Of a stretch of 64,000 nucleotides of DNA, positions 25,958 to 35,346 are shown piece by piece; position 1 is the stretch's first letter, and every line of letters starts with the position of its first letter. Both the position numbers and the translations under genes were made by a program. The notes under the pieces were generated by a model that saw only the letters and a list, made by a program, of their open reading frames with translations, did not search any database and was not told the origin of the DNA. Source of the DNA: Paenibacillus dendritiformis (lineage in GTDB: Bacteria; Bacillota; Bacilli; Paenibacillales; Paenibacillaceae); NCBI RefSeq assembly GCF_945605565.1, contig NZ_OX216966.1:4394001-4458000 (forward strand). The letters run 5' to 3'.

Positions 25958-27157
25958 CTAGCTCGTCACTCCTGCTTCGGCTTGCGGGGCTCCCTTTCTC
26001 CTTATGGCGAATACGGCCGAGATGGCGATGAGCAGCACACAGAACGAATACGGCAGCGATAGATGAGCCGTATATAATGCCGTGCCGGTAACGGGCCCCA
26101 GGAACGAGCCACCGCCCTGAAGCGCTGCAATATAGGAAGCGACAGTCCGCTGTTCTTCGTCCCGGACGGCCATCGAAGCCCCGGCGCTGTACCCCAGCAG
26201 CGTGAAGCCGATGCCGATGCCCAATACCGCGAAATCGAGATAAGCGAAGCGCAGCAGCGTCAACAGTCCCAGCAGACCGAGCGCGACGAAGAGCAGCCCG
26301 ACCCGCAGCACCCGCGACGGATGCCATTTCAAATATTTGCTGATGACAATCTGCGAAGCGACCACCATGACGCCGGAGACGGCCAGGCCAAGACCGATAA
26401 GCTGCGTGGCGGCCTGGGCATCATAGCCCAATGTATCCTGCACATAGAACCCGATCGTCACCTGAACAATGTTCAAGGCGAACGAGAGCAGGAGCCCCAC
26501 CCACAAATACAGCCGAATGCGGCTGTCATTCGGAGACAGAGAAGCGCGGGGCGCTGGCTTCCGCATCTTCCGCACCGGCTCCTCGGCGATAGCTGCCATG
26601 AAGAGCAGCGCCGTTACGAATAACAGCGTGGCGGCGCCATACATCGGCGCCGTAAGGCCGATCGCCGCCAAGCCTCCGCTCATCGCGGGACCGAGCACGA
26701 AGCCGAGCCCGTTGGCCGCCCCGAACAGGGCCATGCCCCGCGTGCGCGTCTCCGGCGTCGTCCAGCCCATCACATACGCCTGCGCCATGGCCGGAATGCC
26801 GCCGAAGAAGAAGCCGGCGACCGTACGCAGCAGCAATAGCGTCCAGAACAGCCCGGCGCTGGCGGTGCCGTTAAAATGGGCCTCCGCATAATCCGCAAGC
26901 TGAGCGAACCCCACCAGCGTCGCGACATAGATGACCATAAGCGATGCCAGCATCTTTTTCCTGCCCAGGAAGGTCATCCTCTCCCAGAAGTACCCGCCAA
27001 GAAGCCAGGTCAAGCCTGTGATGGATACGAGACAGCCGGATTGAAGCTCGCTCAGCCCCAGATGGCGGGACAGCGGCCCGATAATCGGATTGAACGCGGC
27101 GATCGATATCATCCCGCACAATACAATAAGAAACATAATGCCCATTCTGAATTTCAC
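25958..27157 (-). CDS. MFS transporter, possibly siderophore export
   Basis: 399 residues, about 12 membrane segments. N-terminal helix GIMFLIVLCGMISIAAFNPI; loop with WERMTFLGRKKMLASLMV; LLLLRTVAGFFFGGIPAMAQ and GMALFGAANGLGFVLGPAMSG are typical of drug/siderophore efflux members. I chose the GTG at 27155-27157, seven bases after GGAGG; the ATG two codons earlier is one base from the site. Position inside an iron island with two AraC regulators suggests siderophore release, as for YmfE/EntS-type pumps, but this is inferred. Confidence 0.82.
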   Translation of the reverse strand: MKFRMGIMFLIVLCGMISIAAFNPIIGPLSRHLGLSELQSGCLVSITGLTWLLGGYFWERMTFLGRKKMLASLMVIYVATLVGFAQLADYAEAHFNGTASAGLFWTLLLLRTVAGFFFGGIPAMAQAYVMGWTTPETRTRGMALFGAANGLGFVLGPAMSGGLAAIGLTAPMYGAATLLFVTALLFMAAIAEEPVRKMRKPAPRASLSPNDSRIRLYLWVGLLLSFALNIVQVTIGFYVQDTLGYDAQAATQLIGLGLAVSGVMVVASQIVISKYLKWHPSRVLRVGLLFVALGLLGLLTLLRFAYLDFAVLGIGIGFTLLGYSAGASMAVRDEEQRTVASYIAALQGGGSFLGPVTGTALYTAHLSLPYSFCVLLIAISAVFAIRRKGAPQAEAGVTS

Positions 27158-27392
27158 AAGCATGCCTCCCCTTTCCTGCCCTATTCGCTGCATTGGTCCT
27201 CCGCAAGCCATGCGCAGCGGCGGCCTTGCCAGCCGCTGATGCGGCTGCTCACCGCCGTTGAGATTCGTTCTCAACGGTACCATGATACGATCGAGGAGAG
27301 GCGGTATGCTACCACCAGCCGGATTCATTAGCTGGTTGTACGGATCCGGAGACCAAGCCGATCCGAGAGGCAGTTGACCAGGTTGGCTTCCT

Positions 27393-28394
27393 TCAGGGAA
27401 GCGAACGGTCATGAAGAAAGCTGGCTGAAGACCGCCGGACCAGACTTCCCGGATTGATGCCGTATTTCGTGCGGAACGCTTCCGCGAAGTAGCTGGAATT
27501 CGAATAACCCACCGCGCAGGAGACATCGATGACATTCATCTTCCCTTCCGTCAACAGGCGGTACGCCTTCTCCAGCCGCTGCTCCCGGAGGTAACCGTAT
27601 ACGGTCGCGCCGTACATTTCCTTGAAGCCGGTCTTCAATTTGTAGTCGTTCAGCCCGATCAGCCGGGACAGCTCGAGCAGCGAAGGCGGCTCCGCCATCC
27701 GCTCCAGCAGAATGTCCCTCGCTTCCCGGATTTTCAGCATATCGGTTCGTCCCAGCTTGGAGCGTCCCGGCAGGCCATCCGCCAGGAAGGATCGGAAGGA
27801 CATCGACAGCAGCTCCAAGACGCTGCATTCGATCTCAATATTGGTCGCCCTTCCGTTCCGGGCATGCTCCATCAGCCGATTGAGGATGACCGTCGCGGCG
27901 GGAAGCGTCGTCTCCTGGAAGCTCCGGAATGAACGCCAGCCCATAATTTGCGTAAAGTCGACGCTTCTCGTTCCATCCGCCGCTTCCATGAAATGATGAA
28001 AGCTGGTCACGGGAATGCAGATGCTAACCATCGTGAACGCTTCCTTCCCGCCAAATTCGAAGCAGTAATCCGCCTGATTGATGAATTGGAGCGAGCACAT
28101 CCCCGGCATCATGCTGTATTCCTCGCCGTCGACCCGAAGGCCGCGCCCCCCTTGCATCGTGTAACTCAGCTCGACCATAGGCGCCTCCGTAGCGAGAGAC
28201 AGCACGCAATCGCGATGCAGCGCATACTCCGATAAGACGACCTCCATATCGTGGCGAGGGAGGAAGCGCCGGATTCCCCCTTCGCCGGCGGACGTTGGCA
28301 GCTCCATTTGATCCGCACAGGCCCTGCTCTGGCTCGTCAGCCTCAGCTCATCGAAAAAGCGGTTGAAATTGAGATGAAAATCTGTCCCGTTCAT
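27393..28394 (-). CDS. AraC-family regulator, PchR-like
   Basis: 333 residues. An N-terminal ~200-residue ligand domain (with YALHRDCVLSLATEAPMVEL) is followed by two HTHs: LLELSRLIGLNDYKLKTGFKEMYG and VIDVSCAVGYSNSSYFAEAF, with the RTKYGINPGSL end motif. The layout resembles PchR/YbtA-type siderophore-responsive activators. A Fur-like box lies 30 bp upstream of the ATG, and GGAGG lies eight bases before it. It precedes the MFS gene by 235 bp in the same direction and probably controls it. Confidence 0.85.
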   Translation of the reverse strand: MNGTDFHLNFNRFFDELRLTSQSRACADQMELPTSAGEGGIRRFLPRHDMEVVLSEYALHRDCVLSLATEAPMVELSYTMQGGRGLRVDGEEYSMMPGMCSLQFINQADYCFEFGGKEAFTMVSICIPVTSFHHFMEAADGTRSVDFTQIMGWRSFRSFQETTLPAATVILNRLMEHARNGRATNIEIECSVLELLSMSFRSFLADGLPGRSKLGRTDMLKIREARDILLERMAEPPSLLELSRLIGLNDYKLKTGFKEMYGATVYGYLREQRLEKAYRLLTEGKMNVIDVSCAVGYSNSSYFAEAFRTKYGINPGSLVRRSSASFLHDRSLP

Positions 28395-28423
28395 ATGGTG
28401 CGCCTCCGGTCTGTAATCATACT

Positions 28424-28442
28424 GATAATCATTCTCATTATT
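28424..28442. promoter_or_regulatory. Fur-like iron box upstream of the PchR-like regulator
   Basis: GATAATCATTCTCATTATT matches 15 of 19 positions of the Fur consensus. The rest of 28395-29003 holds no gene, only this box, an AT-rich zone and the leader of the LPMO gene. Confidence 0.65.
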
Positions 28443-28820
28443 ATAACGAAATCCGGCTAATCTGGCTATCCATTCCGGAAGCTCGAAGCCAATTTGATGT
28501 TCTAAGGATCAATTTGCCCGGCGTATACGGAATATTGCGGTTCGGCGAAGCCATTCCGCTCCCAATCAGGCTAAATATTAATGCGGTTTAATTAATAAAA
28601 ATTATTGCTTGCGAATTTATAAAAAAATATTCAATTCACACATGTTCTTCTTTTTCCTATATGATAGAGACAAACAATTTTCCTTATTTTTCTACCTCGT
28701 TCTATCTTCCGTTTCGTAGTCTTTCATTTCACCCGTTTTGTCTATTCACCGCTTCACCGTTTGCCGTTGTCGCCTATTCCGTTGTTCGCTGTTCTTCTGT
28801 TTGCCGCGAGTGGGTATAAG

Positions 28821-28846
28821 CTCTATATTCATAGAGTTTATATAAT
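28821..28846 (+). promoter_or_regulatory. Promoter region of the LPMO gene with inverted repeat
   Basis: TATAAT at 28841-28846 is a good -10 box; the expected -35 region is overlapped by the inverted repeat CTCTAT-ATTC-ATAGAG (28821-28836), a possible operator. The resulting leader is about 150 nt long and carries three AGGAGG-like sequences. Confidence 0.5.
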
Positions 28847-29003
28847 AACATTCCATAGAAAGGAGGAAATGCCGAGTCTCCGTCGGACCGTCTTGCAACG
28901 TACTGACAATCTATGAGGAAGGAGGGTGCGTAATAAAGTTAAAGGGGTTCAACTATTTACGAAATGCTGTGATCCAATTGAAAAAATCAAAGGAGGAAAT
29001 CGT

Positions 29004-30353
29004 ATGAATCAGCTGCGCATGCCGAATCCATTCCTGTCCAAGCTGCTTCTGTCCTGCGGCGTAATGCTGGCCGCCGTCGTCTGTATGGTGCTGTTCGCCG
29101 ATAAAGCGTTCGGTCACGGCTATGTCGAAGGTCCGGCGAGCCGGGCCGCCTTATGCAAATCCGGCCAGAACCAGGATTGCGGTGCGATCATATGGGAGCC
29201 GCAAAGCCTGGAAGCTCCGAAGGGCTTCCCGAACGCAGGTCCTGCCGACGGCAAGATAGCGAGCGCCAACGGCGCCTTCCCGAAGCTCGACGAGCAATCG
29301 GCTACCCGTTGGAGCAAGGTCAACATTTCAAGCGGACAAAATACGTTCAACTGGAAATTGACCGCGCCCCATGCGACCTCCAGCTGGAAATACTACATTA
29401 CGAAGCCCGGCTGGAACCCGAATGCCGCGCTTACCCGCGATTCATTCGTGCTGACTCCATTCTGCTCCGTGGACTATAAGGGAGCGCGCCCGCCATTCAC
29501 CTACTCGGATACGTGCAATGTTCCGGAGCGTACGGGCTACCACGTCATCCTCGCCGTCTGGGAGATTGCCGACACGGCCAACGCCTTCTATAACGTCATC
29601 GACGTCAATTTCAGCGGCACCAATCCGGGAGACACCGAGCCGCCAACGGCGCCGACCGGCCTTGCCGTAACGGGAACGACCGCCACGAGCGTGTCGCTCA
29701 CATGGAACGCCTCTACGGATAACGCAGGCGTGACGGGCTACCGCATCTATAACGGCAGCTCATTGGCCGCCTCCGTCTCGGGCTCCACGTTGAGCTATAC
29801 GGTGAGCGGGCTCACCTCGAACACCTCCTATACCTTCTCGGTGCGAGCAGTGGATGCCGCCGGCAACGTGTCGGCCTCCAGCAATACCGTGAGCGCGACA
29901 ACGCCGGCCGTTCCGGTTGATACGGAAGCGCCGACCGCCCCGGCCGGCCTGCATGTCATGGGAACGCCGACAGCCTCCAGCGTCTCGCTGATGTGGAATC
30001 CGTCGACTGACAATGTCGGCGTGACAGGCTACCGCATCTACAGCAACGGTACGCTCGTAGCCACCGTATCCGGCAGCACGACGGACTATGTCGTGACCGG
30101 CTTGAGCGCCAACACGCAGTATACGTTCACCGTTCGCGCGTTCGATGCCGCCGGCAATGTATCCGCGGACAGCAATGCCGTAACGGCGAAGACTGCCGAC
30201 GGCCCGGCCATTGCCGCCTGGGCGCCGAATACCGCGTATGCGGTTGGCGATCAAGTGACCTATAACGGTTCGGTCTATGAGTGCAGACAGCCGCATACTT
30301 CGCTGAACGGGTGGGAACCGCCGAACGTTCCCGCTTTGTGGACGCTGAAGTAA
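29004..30353 (+). CDS. Chitin-active lytic polysaccharide monooxygenase (AA10) with two FnIII domains and a CBM
   Basis: 449 residues, secreted. A signal peptide ends in AFG, exposing His38 as the mature N terminus ([14 protein letters not shown]). His38 and His123 ([10 protein letters not shown]) form the copper histidine brace. The LPMO domain runs to about residue 215. Two fibronectin III domains follow (about 217-303 and 309-397, each with a TGYRIY turn and ending near VTAKT-like motifs). A C-terminal CBM5/12-type chitin-binding module ([20 protein letters not shown]) completes it. It oxidatively cleaves crystalline chitin. AAAGGAGG precedes the ATG at 29004; a longer GTG reading at 28926 has a badly spaced site. 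A strong terminator follows. Confidence 0.93.
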   Translation: MNQLRMPNPFLSKLLLSCGVMLAAVVCMVLFADKAFGHGYVEGPASRAALCKSGQNQDCGAIIWEPQSLEAPKGFPNAGPADGKIASANGAFPKLDEQSATRWSKVNISSGQNTFNWKLTAPHATSSWKYYITKPGWNPNAALTRDSFVLTPFCSVDYKGARPPFTYSDTCNVPERTGYHVILAVWEIADTANAFYNVIDVNFSGTNPGDTEPPTAPTGLAVTGTTATSVSLTWNASTDNAGVTGYRIYNGSSLAASVSGSTLSYTVSGLTSNTSYTFSVRAVDAAGNVSASSNTVSATTPAVPVDTEAPTAPAGLHVMGTPTASSVSLMWNPSTDNVGVTGYRIYSNGTLVATVSGSTTDYVVTGLSANTQYTFTVRAFDAAGNVSADSNAVTAKTADGPAIAAWAPNTAYAVGDQVTYNGSVYECRQPHTSLNGWEPPNVPALWTLK

Positions 30354-30377
30354 ACCGCGTGTCCCTATAAAATGTAA

Positions 30378-30424
30378 ATCGCCCTCCACCTGGCCTTCCT
30401 GGCCAGGTGGAGGGCGATCTTTTT
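30378..30424 (+). terminator. Strong intrinsic terminator, LPMO gene
   Basis: Perfect 18-bp stem (30378-30395 with 30401-30418, loop TTCCT) followed by CTTTTTC. It sits between convergent genes and may serve both. Confidence 0.9.
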
Positions 30425-30447
30425 CATGTTCTGTGCAGCGGCAGTGG

Positions 30448-33180
30448 TCAAAGCTGTAAATAAAGCCGGTACAGCATTCGGGCAGCTTCCCCGCGCGTGA
30501 CAGCCTCTCTAGCTTTAATCCGTTTATCGGCAGGAACATCGATCAAACGCTGCTTCACAGCCAATGACATCGTTGGCTTGGCCCAATTGGATATCGTCTC
30601 TTTGTCTACGAATTGACTCAGGTAATCCTCCGGATTCGTAGGATAAAAATAATGTTTCTTTTCATGCAGGGATCTCGCGCCGATGGCGGTCATTTCTTCC
30701 CGGGATATCGTATGATCCGGCTTAAACGTGCCGTCAGGATACCCTGCGACGATATTCTTTTTTTCGGATGAAGCGATATATGGTTGATGCCATTGCGGCG
30801 GATGCACGTCTGAGAAACTCTCCGTCGCCGTTTTATCCAAAGCGTAAAAAGCTCTTACAAGCATGGCCGTGAACTCTGCACGGGTGAGCAGGGAATCGGG
30901 TTCAAAATTGCCATTGTCTTTCCCAGCAACGATCCCTTTGGAGGCCAGAAACTGTATCGCTTGCTTCAACTCTGGATCTCGATCGCCAACATCAGGGAAT
31001 GATTTGGAATTCTCGTCCACGAAATACGTACCGGAACGGTTGATTTCAGCTTCCATGCCGTTTTTATTTGGATTGAACTTTCCGCCGATCGGCTGCGCTT
31101 TTTTTCCATTCGTATAGAACACGCTGGTATGTGTCGCGTCTGTGTCATTTACAGGTAGAATGAGCTGGATGTTGCTTGGTACGTTCGCAAGCTCCTGCCC
31201 TTGTTCATCTGCAAATTGTACGCGATATCCGCCGTTATTTTCTTTCACCAGACGAATCACGATAACCGGAAGCGAATGGAACAGGCGATCTGCGGTCGCA
31301 AGATTAAACACCAGCTTCGCATCTCCAGCAAGAACGGTAATATAGTCGACATCTTTTCGACCGACAAAGCCATTCTTATACAGCTTGAACGTGTATTCAT
31401 TTTGATTGGACATAGACAGTATTTCCGCGTTCACGATCAGCTCTCTCGCAAGAGAAATCTTATTCTCCGATAGCGTCTGCTTTACCGCTGACTTCGCCTT
31501 TGACGCATTCCCGGCTAAGCGGTCAATCAGTTCGGGCGTTATGACGAGCTGGCCGCTAACGGGAGTCGGCTGTTCGCTGCTTGCGGCCGTGATCACAAGC
31601 TCTCCCGCTTGAGTCAGACCTTCCACGATAACCGAATTCTGCTTGTCAGCATCCGGGATAGACCGGATGGCAGTGAAATACGTATCGGACTGCATGCTGC
31701 CGTCAACGACATACAACAATAAGTAAGTGGTCTCGTCCGGAAAGCCGGCTTTGGTCGCCGTTGCCCGTACAATGGTTTGTCCGGATTTATGCGCTTTTAT
31801 TACCGGTATGCCATTCACATTCGCTAAGGTTCCTATGCTTGGATCGTCAATGGTGAACGTTATTTTGGTTCCGGGAAGCACATTGCTTGCGGCAATGGAC
31901 TGTTGTCCGCCAGGCTGCAGCATCGTGAAAAACGGATAAAGGCTGATTTCCGGTAAAGTCCGTATCACAGTTTGAGTTTTTGTCTCAGGACGATCACTGG
32001 TTGGTTTGGCTGTTGACCCAGAACGATCGCCAGTTGATTTGTTTCCTTTTCCAGAGCGATTGCCAGATGCCGATTCTTTCGTGAACACAACAAGCTTCGG
32101 TAAGGGAGAAACACTATCTTCCCACGCCCACAAGGTCTGATCCTTTTTCAATACATAATTTTTAAATACATAGTTCCCCTTTTGTATTCCCTTGTCCTTA
32201 TGGTGTACGGAAGCGATATTCGCAAGCCCGGGGAACGCTTTGCCGTTGCCTATTGACCAGAGCTTATCGTCCTTTCGCAAGACATAAGTAGTATCGATAT
32301 TCGAATCTGTCGGCTGTGAGCTAAATTGAACAATACCTCGAGCGCCTGTTGCTTTATGTAATTGGATTGGTATACTTTCGGGTTCATACATTGGCCAAGA
32401 CCAGACCGTGCCATCTTTCTTATAGGCATAGTTTGTCAAACCGCCCATCTCGATGTTGACGATATCTGCAAGCCCTTTGATCTGCTGTGGACCTTCGTTA
32501 TAAAATTGGTTCTGCGGCCAGTACATGTATGCCTCCCATTGCCATACCGAACCGTCTTTTTTAACCGCGTATACGTGACTGTCCGCAGATTTTATGGATA
32601 CGACATCATCAAGCAGCTTGTATTGAGCCGTCGACGAAGTTTTTCCTAATCGACCTACCCAACACCAAACCGAACCGTCTGATTTTAATACATACAAGGT
32701 CTTAAATTTTTGGAATCTGCTGGAATAATCGGCGACGAGTGAAGTTACGTGATTCAAATCTTTGATAGGCTTCGGAGTCGTCCTAGAACTATCTATAAGA
32801 TAGGTGTCGTTCCTAGAATCCCAATACCATACGGTTCCGTCTTTTTTTAGCGCAGCGTAGTTCATCATGAATCTACTTTCCCCGTCCCTGCCATTGAACG
32901 AGAACTGTTTCACATCCTGCAAGCGCGGAATTTGCTTCAGCCTGGCTTTATAGAATGGATCGGAAGCATGGAGGGGATAACCAGAGAAGTCCCAATACCA
33001 TACGGTTCCATCTTTTTTTGACAGAAGTATATTCCCGTCAAGAATCTCGTAATCCTCGCCGATACGTGTATATTGCTGTTCGCTAACGGCACTTGTGCCA
33101 TTCCCAATGGCTTGAACCGTACCTGAATGAGCCGTAAGGATTAATACGAAGCTTAACAGCGCTGCCATCAATCGTTTCAT
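30448..33180 (-). CDS. SLH-domain surface protein with RCC1-like repeats
   Basis: 910 residues with a signal peptide (MKRLMAALLSFVLILTAHSG). Residues ~50-370 contain at least five copies of a K-K-D-G-T-V-W motif (for example LSKKDGTVWYWDFSG and YAVKKDGSVWQW), about 45-65 residues apart, as in RCC1-like beta-propellers. A Ser/Lys/Thr-rich linker (~375-410) and a mixed region follow. The last ~180 residues hold three SLH motifs (FPDVGDRDPELKQAIQFLAS..., FSDVHPPQWHQPYIA..., then one degenerate), which bind pyruvylated cell-wall polymer. Function unknown; probably a wall-attached binding protein. It converges on the LPMO gene. Confidence 0.87.
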   Translation of the reverse strand: MKRLMAALLSFVLILTAHSGTVQAIGNGTSAVSEQQYTRIGEDYEILDGNILLSKKDGTVWYWDFSGYPLHASDPFYKARLKQIPRLQDVKQFSFNGRDGESRFMMNYAALKKDGTVWYWDSRNDTYLIDSSRTTPKPIKDLNHVTSLVADYSSRFQKFKTLYVLKSDGSVWCWVGRLGKTSSTAQYKLLDDVVSIKSADSHVYAVKKDGSVWQWEAYMYWPQNQFYNEGPQQIKGLADIVNIEMGGLTNYAYKKDGTVWSWPMYEPESIPIQLHKATGARGIVQFSSQPTDSNIDTTYVLRKDDKLWSIGNGKAFPGLANIASVHHKDKGIQKGNYVFKNYVLKKDQTLWAWEDSVSPLPKLVVFTKESASGNRSGKGNKSTGDRSGSTAKPTSDRPETKTQTVIRTLPEISLYPFFTMLQPGGQQSIAASNVLPGTKITFTIDDPSIGTLANVNGIPVIKAHKSGQTIVRATATKAGFPDETTYLLLYVVDGSMQSDTYFTAIRSIPDADKQNSVIVEGLTQAGELVITAASSEQPTPVSGQLVITPELIDRLAGNASKAKSAVKQTLSENKISLARELIVNAEILSMSNQNEYTFKLYKNGFVGRKDVDYITVLAGDAKLVFNLATADRLFHSLPVIVIRLVKENNGGYRVQFADEQGQELANVPSNIQLILPVNDTDATHTSVFYTNGKKAQPIGGKFNPNKNGMEAEINRSGTYFVDENSKSFPDVGDRDPELKQAIQFLASKGIVAGKDNGNFEPDSLLTRAEFTAMLVRAFYALDKTATESFSDVHPPQWHQPYIASSEKKNIVAGYPDGTFKPDHTISREEMTAIGARSLHEKKHYFYPTNPEDYLSQFVDKETISNWAKPTMSLAVKQRLIDVPADKRIKAREAVTRGEAARMLYRLYLQL

Positions 33181-33568
33181 TGTAGACCTCCATCAAAAAC
33201 CTTATAAATCTCGTTGTTCTGCTTCCCGGATCCACGACGGTAAGCCGATTGCCTGTCCTCGTTTTTCAATCTGGTTCCCTCTCTTTTTCTATTATTTCTC
33301 ATAATCCTTTCATCGGTTAAAAGGAGTTTAGATTTTACTTCCACCAAATAATCGGCCTTATAAGTCTGGAGAAAAGAAAAAGCTCCACTCTCTGCGAAGA
33401 ATCGTGGTCTTTAGATAGAGCCGCCTCTCGTAATACCGCGGGTACATGCAGCGGCAAGCAGAGTGCCGATGGCAATCTGGGTCGCCTTCTGCCCGCTGTC
33501 CATCCGAATCCCGGAAGGTTCGTCAGCCGTACAAGCAAGCAACCGGAATTCCATAACTTAGCAGGCTG

Positions 33569-33594
33569 AGGAGCTTGCTTATATGCAAGCTCCT
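33569..33594. terminator. Hairpin after the SDR gene
   Basis: Perfect 10-bp stem AGGAGCTTGC / GCAAGCTCCT with a 6-nt loop. No T tract on either strand, so a role as terminator is only probable. The remaining 33181-33615 shows no gene. Confidence 0.4.
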
Positions 33595-33615
33595 GTCTCT
33601 TGAACGGCGCCGCGG

Positions 33616-34215
33616 TCAATAGACCTCATAGCTTTGTCCCGTCTGCGCGCCCTCCACGCTCTTGCGATACGCCAAGGCGACCCGCCGCACGGGAACGGGA
33701 TCGAAGCCGGGGAAGAACGCGCCATAGACATCCATTGATTCCTGCAGCACATTCGGGCTGACGCTGTTGATGCGGATGCCTCGCGGCATTTCGATAGCCG
33801 CCGCCTTAACGAACGCTTTGACGCCGCCGTTGGCCATAGCGGCCGAGGCCCCCTGAAGAATCGGATCATCCATCATGATGCCCGTCGTCAAGGTGAAGCT
33901 GCCGCGATCGCGAACATAGCGGTGACCGAGCAGCACCAGATTCACCTGCCCCTTGAGCTTGCTCCCGATCGACAGCTCATTCTGTTCGGGCGTCATGTCC
34001 GCCAGCGGGCCGAAATAAGCGCTTCCGGTCGCGCTGACGACCGCATCCACTTCGCCCGTCGCCTCATACATGGCCCGGATGCTGTCCGTGTCGGTAATAT
34101 CCACTTGCACATCCGGCCCTTGTCTCCCCGCGCGGATGATGTCATGACGGGCTTCGAGCTCATTCGCAATAGCGCGCCCGATTGTGCCGCTCGCTCCTAC
34201 AATCAATATTTTCAT
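33616..34215 (-). CDS. Short-chain dehydrogenase/reductase
   Basis: 199 residues. The NAD(P) motif is GASGTIGRAIANEL at the N terminus; a classical SDR Tyr-x3-Lys is not obvious, but AMANGGVKAFVKAAAIEMPRGIRINSVSPNV matches the SDR helix-5 region with the tyrosine replaced. This is the 'short, atypical' SDR group often annotated as short-chain dehydrogenase. Starts at the ATG at 34213-34215, with AAGGGGC upstream. Substrate unknown; activity may be altered by the missing tyrosine. Confidence 0.8.
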   Translation of the reverse strand: MKILIVGASGTIGRAIANELEARHDIIRAGRQGPDVQVDITDTDSIRAMYEATGEVDAVVSATGSAYFGPLADMTPEQNELSIGSKLKGQVNLVLLGHRYVRDRGSFTLTTGIMMDDPILQGASAAMANGGVKAFVKAAAIEMPRGIRINSVSPNVLQESMDVYGAFFPGFDPVPVRRVALAYRKSVEGAQTGQSYEVY

Positions 34216-34683
34216 ATCGCTGCCCCTTCCCTTTGCAAGAAAATGTACTCCGTCTATTCCTATTGTAACCTGCCGGGGATGCGGACAACCACGGCAGCCG
34301 TGTAACCGCCGATGCCGATGGAAGCTGCGTCTTGCGATGGGCAGCCCATCGGTCATTCTGAAGGCAACGCTTTACAACACGTAATTTTACCTCTAAAAGA
34401 AATTGGACTCCTTTTGGACATCATAAAAACTCCCATCATTGTAGAAGTAGAAGTTTTTGTTTTTTCTATTGTCTACTATGATGGGGGCATATCAACAGTA
34501 ACTTTACCTATTGCTTTCACATTTCTGAGTATAGTGCTTGTTCAAGTTATAGATTTTTCACCTACAACAATTTCTGTTTGTTCTAGTTTTTTGTCATAAC
34601 ATTTTTTTGCTGCCTCAATACTATAAGGCGAGCTATTTTATGAAATTATAATTATTCTAAATATGCATGTAATTGGCAAATCA

Positions 34684-34736
34684 AAAAAGGAGCCCCACAA
34701 CCACAATGCCAGCAGTGCTTCTTTTCACCACGGTGA
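34684..34736. repeat. Short dispersed repeat, copy 1
   Basis: About 53 bp, similar to 35033-35084 (shared AGCCCCAC, CACAATGCCAGCAG and CTTTTCACC blocks). On the minus strand both copies have complementary ends AAAAGxAGC ... GCTxCTTTTTT and could fold as long-loop terminator-like hairpins. Confidence 0.6.
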
Positions 34737-34822
34737 AACTTTCATGTTAGTTTTCATACAGCTTTAGCCCAATCATTTAAAGTACTTTCTCATATTGTAA
34801 TTTAGAAAAGGGGGTGGCTTGA

Positions 34823-34918
34823 ATGAGACGTCATCGAAAAAAAATAATCACTGTTGTTCTGCGCCGAGGTCAAAAAGTATTGGTGGAGTGCAAAAAACGT
34901 AAAAGACATTTTTGGTAA
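34823..34918 (+). CDS. Candidate small cationic protein (31 residues)
   Basis: An ATG at 34823 with GGGGGTGG just upstream opens a 31-codon frame starting MRRHRKKIITVVLRRGQK and ending KRKRHFW, then TAA. Nearly half the residues are Arg, Lys or His, with one short hydrophobic patch (IITVVL) and one Cys. It lies in an AT-rich gap between decayed sequences. I recognise no family; it could be a real micro-protein or chance. Confidence 0.35.
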   Translation: MRRHRKKIITVVLRRGQKVLVECKKRKRHFW

Positions 34919-34973
34919 TTACTCATTTTTGTGGAGCACCCGTCGAACCATGCTCCACCCCGTGTATACCCGT

Positions 34974-35008
34974 AAGAAAAAAAGCCTCGGAATAATCCCG
35001 GGGCTTTT
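34974..35008 (-). terminator. Intrinsic terminator on the minus strand
   Basis: AAAAGCC-C-CGG / CCG-A-GGCTTTT stem with a GATTATT loop, followed on the minus strand by TTTTTTT. It lies downstream of the permease remnant and was probably that operon's terminator. Confidence 0.65.
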
Positions 35009-35032
35009 GCCACATATGTTTGATTTGCAGCA

Positions 35033-35084
35033 AAAAAGAAGCCCCACCAGCACAATGCCAGCAGAGCTCCTTTTCACCGGTGCT
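35033..35084. repeat. Short dispersed repeat, copy 2
   Basis: Second copy of the repeat at 34684-34736, same orientation. The pair flanks the small ORF at 34823 and the terminator at 34974. Confidence 0.6.
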
Positions 35085-35346
35085 TCCGGATTTAACCCCA
35101 GTATAATCCGGATTGCTGTACCACGCGACCGGATCCGCATGGAACCAGGTCTTCAGCAGCCGGTTGACAAGCCCGCTGTCCACATTGAGGAAGCTGTAGA
35201 CAAGATAAGCGACGATAACCATGGAAATAATATGCCAGCAGCCATTTATATTTCTACAGCCTGCGCATGAACGGGCTCTTCCTCTTCTCCATCACATGGG
35301 CCGTGCGAGCCGGATCCGCTGCTGGAGCGCTTTCAGCAGCTTTCAT
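35085..35346 (-). pseudogene. Remnant of a sugar ABC transporter permease (LplB-type)
   Basis: The minus strand opens with an ATG at 35344-35346 after GAGGTG and reads MEKRKSPFMRRL, a TAG in place of the usual Trp, then KYKWLLAYYF, like the cytoplasmic start and first helix of LplB-type permeases. In another frame it continues AYLVYSFLNVDSGLVNRLL and DPVAWYSNPDYT, which resembles the family's mid-protein periplasmic loop. The part between and everything after are missing: an internal deletion plus a stop. Family call by eye. Confidence 0.5.

Noticed and set aside
27158..27535. Extended N terminus of the MFS gene to 27535
   Set aside because: Overlaps the PchR-like gene, is non-hydrophobic and lacks a start signal; the GTG at 27155 is well supported.
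28926..29003. Longer LPMO reading from the GTG at 28926
   Set aside because: Would put 26 polar residues before a good signal peptide; the ribosome-binding site there overlaps the GTG, while the ATG at 29004 has an ideal one.
34312..34599. 95-codon frame with hydrophobic stretches in the AT-rich gap
   Set aside because: No ribosome-binding site, first third unlike the rest, AT-rich bias explains the hydrophobic codons; not convincing as a gene.
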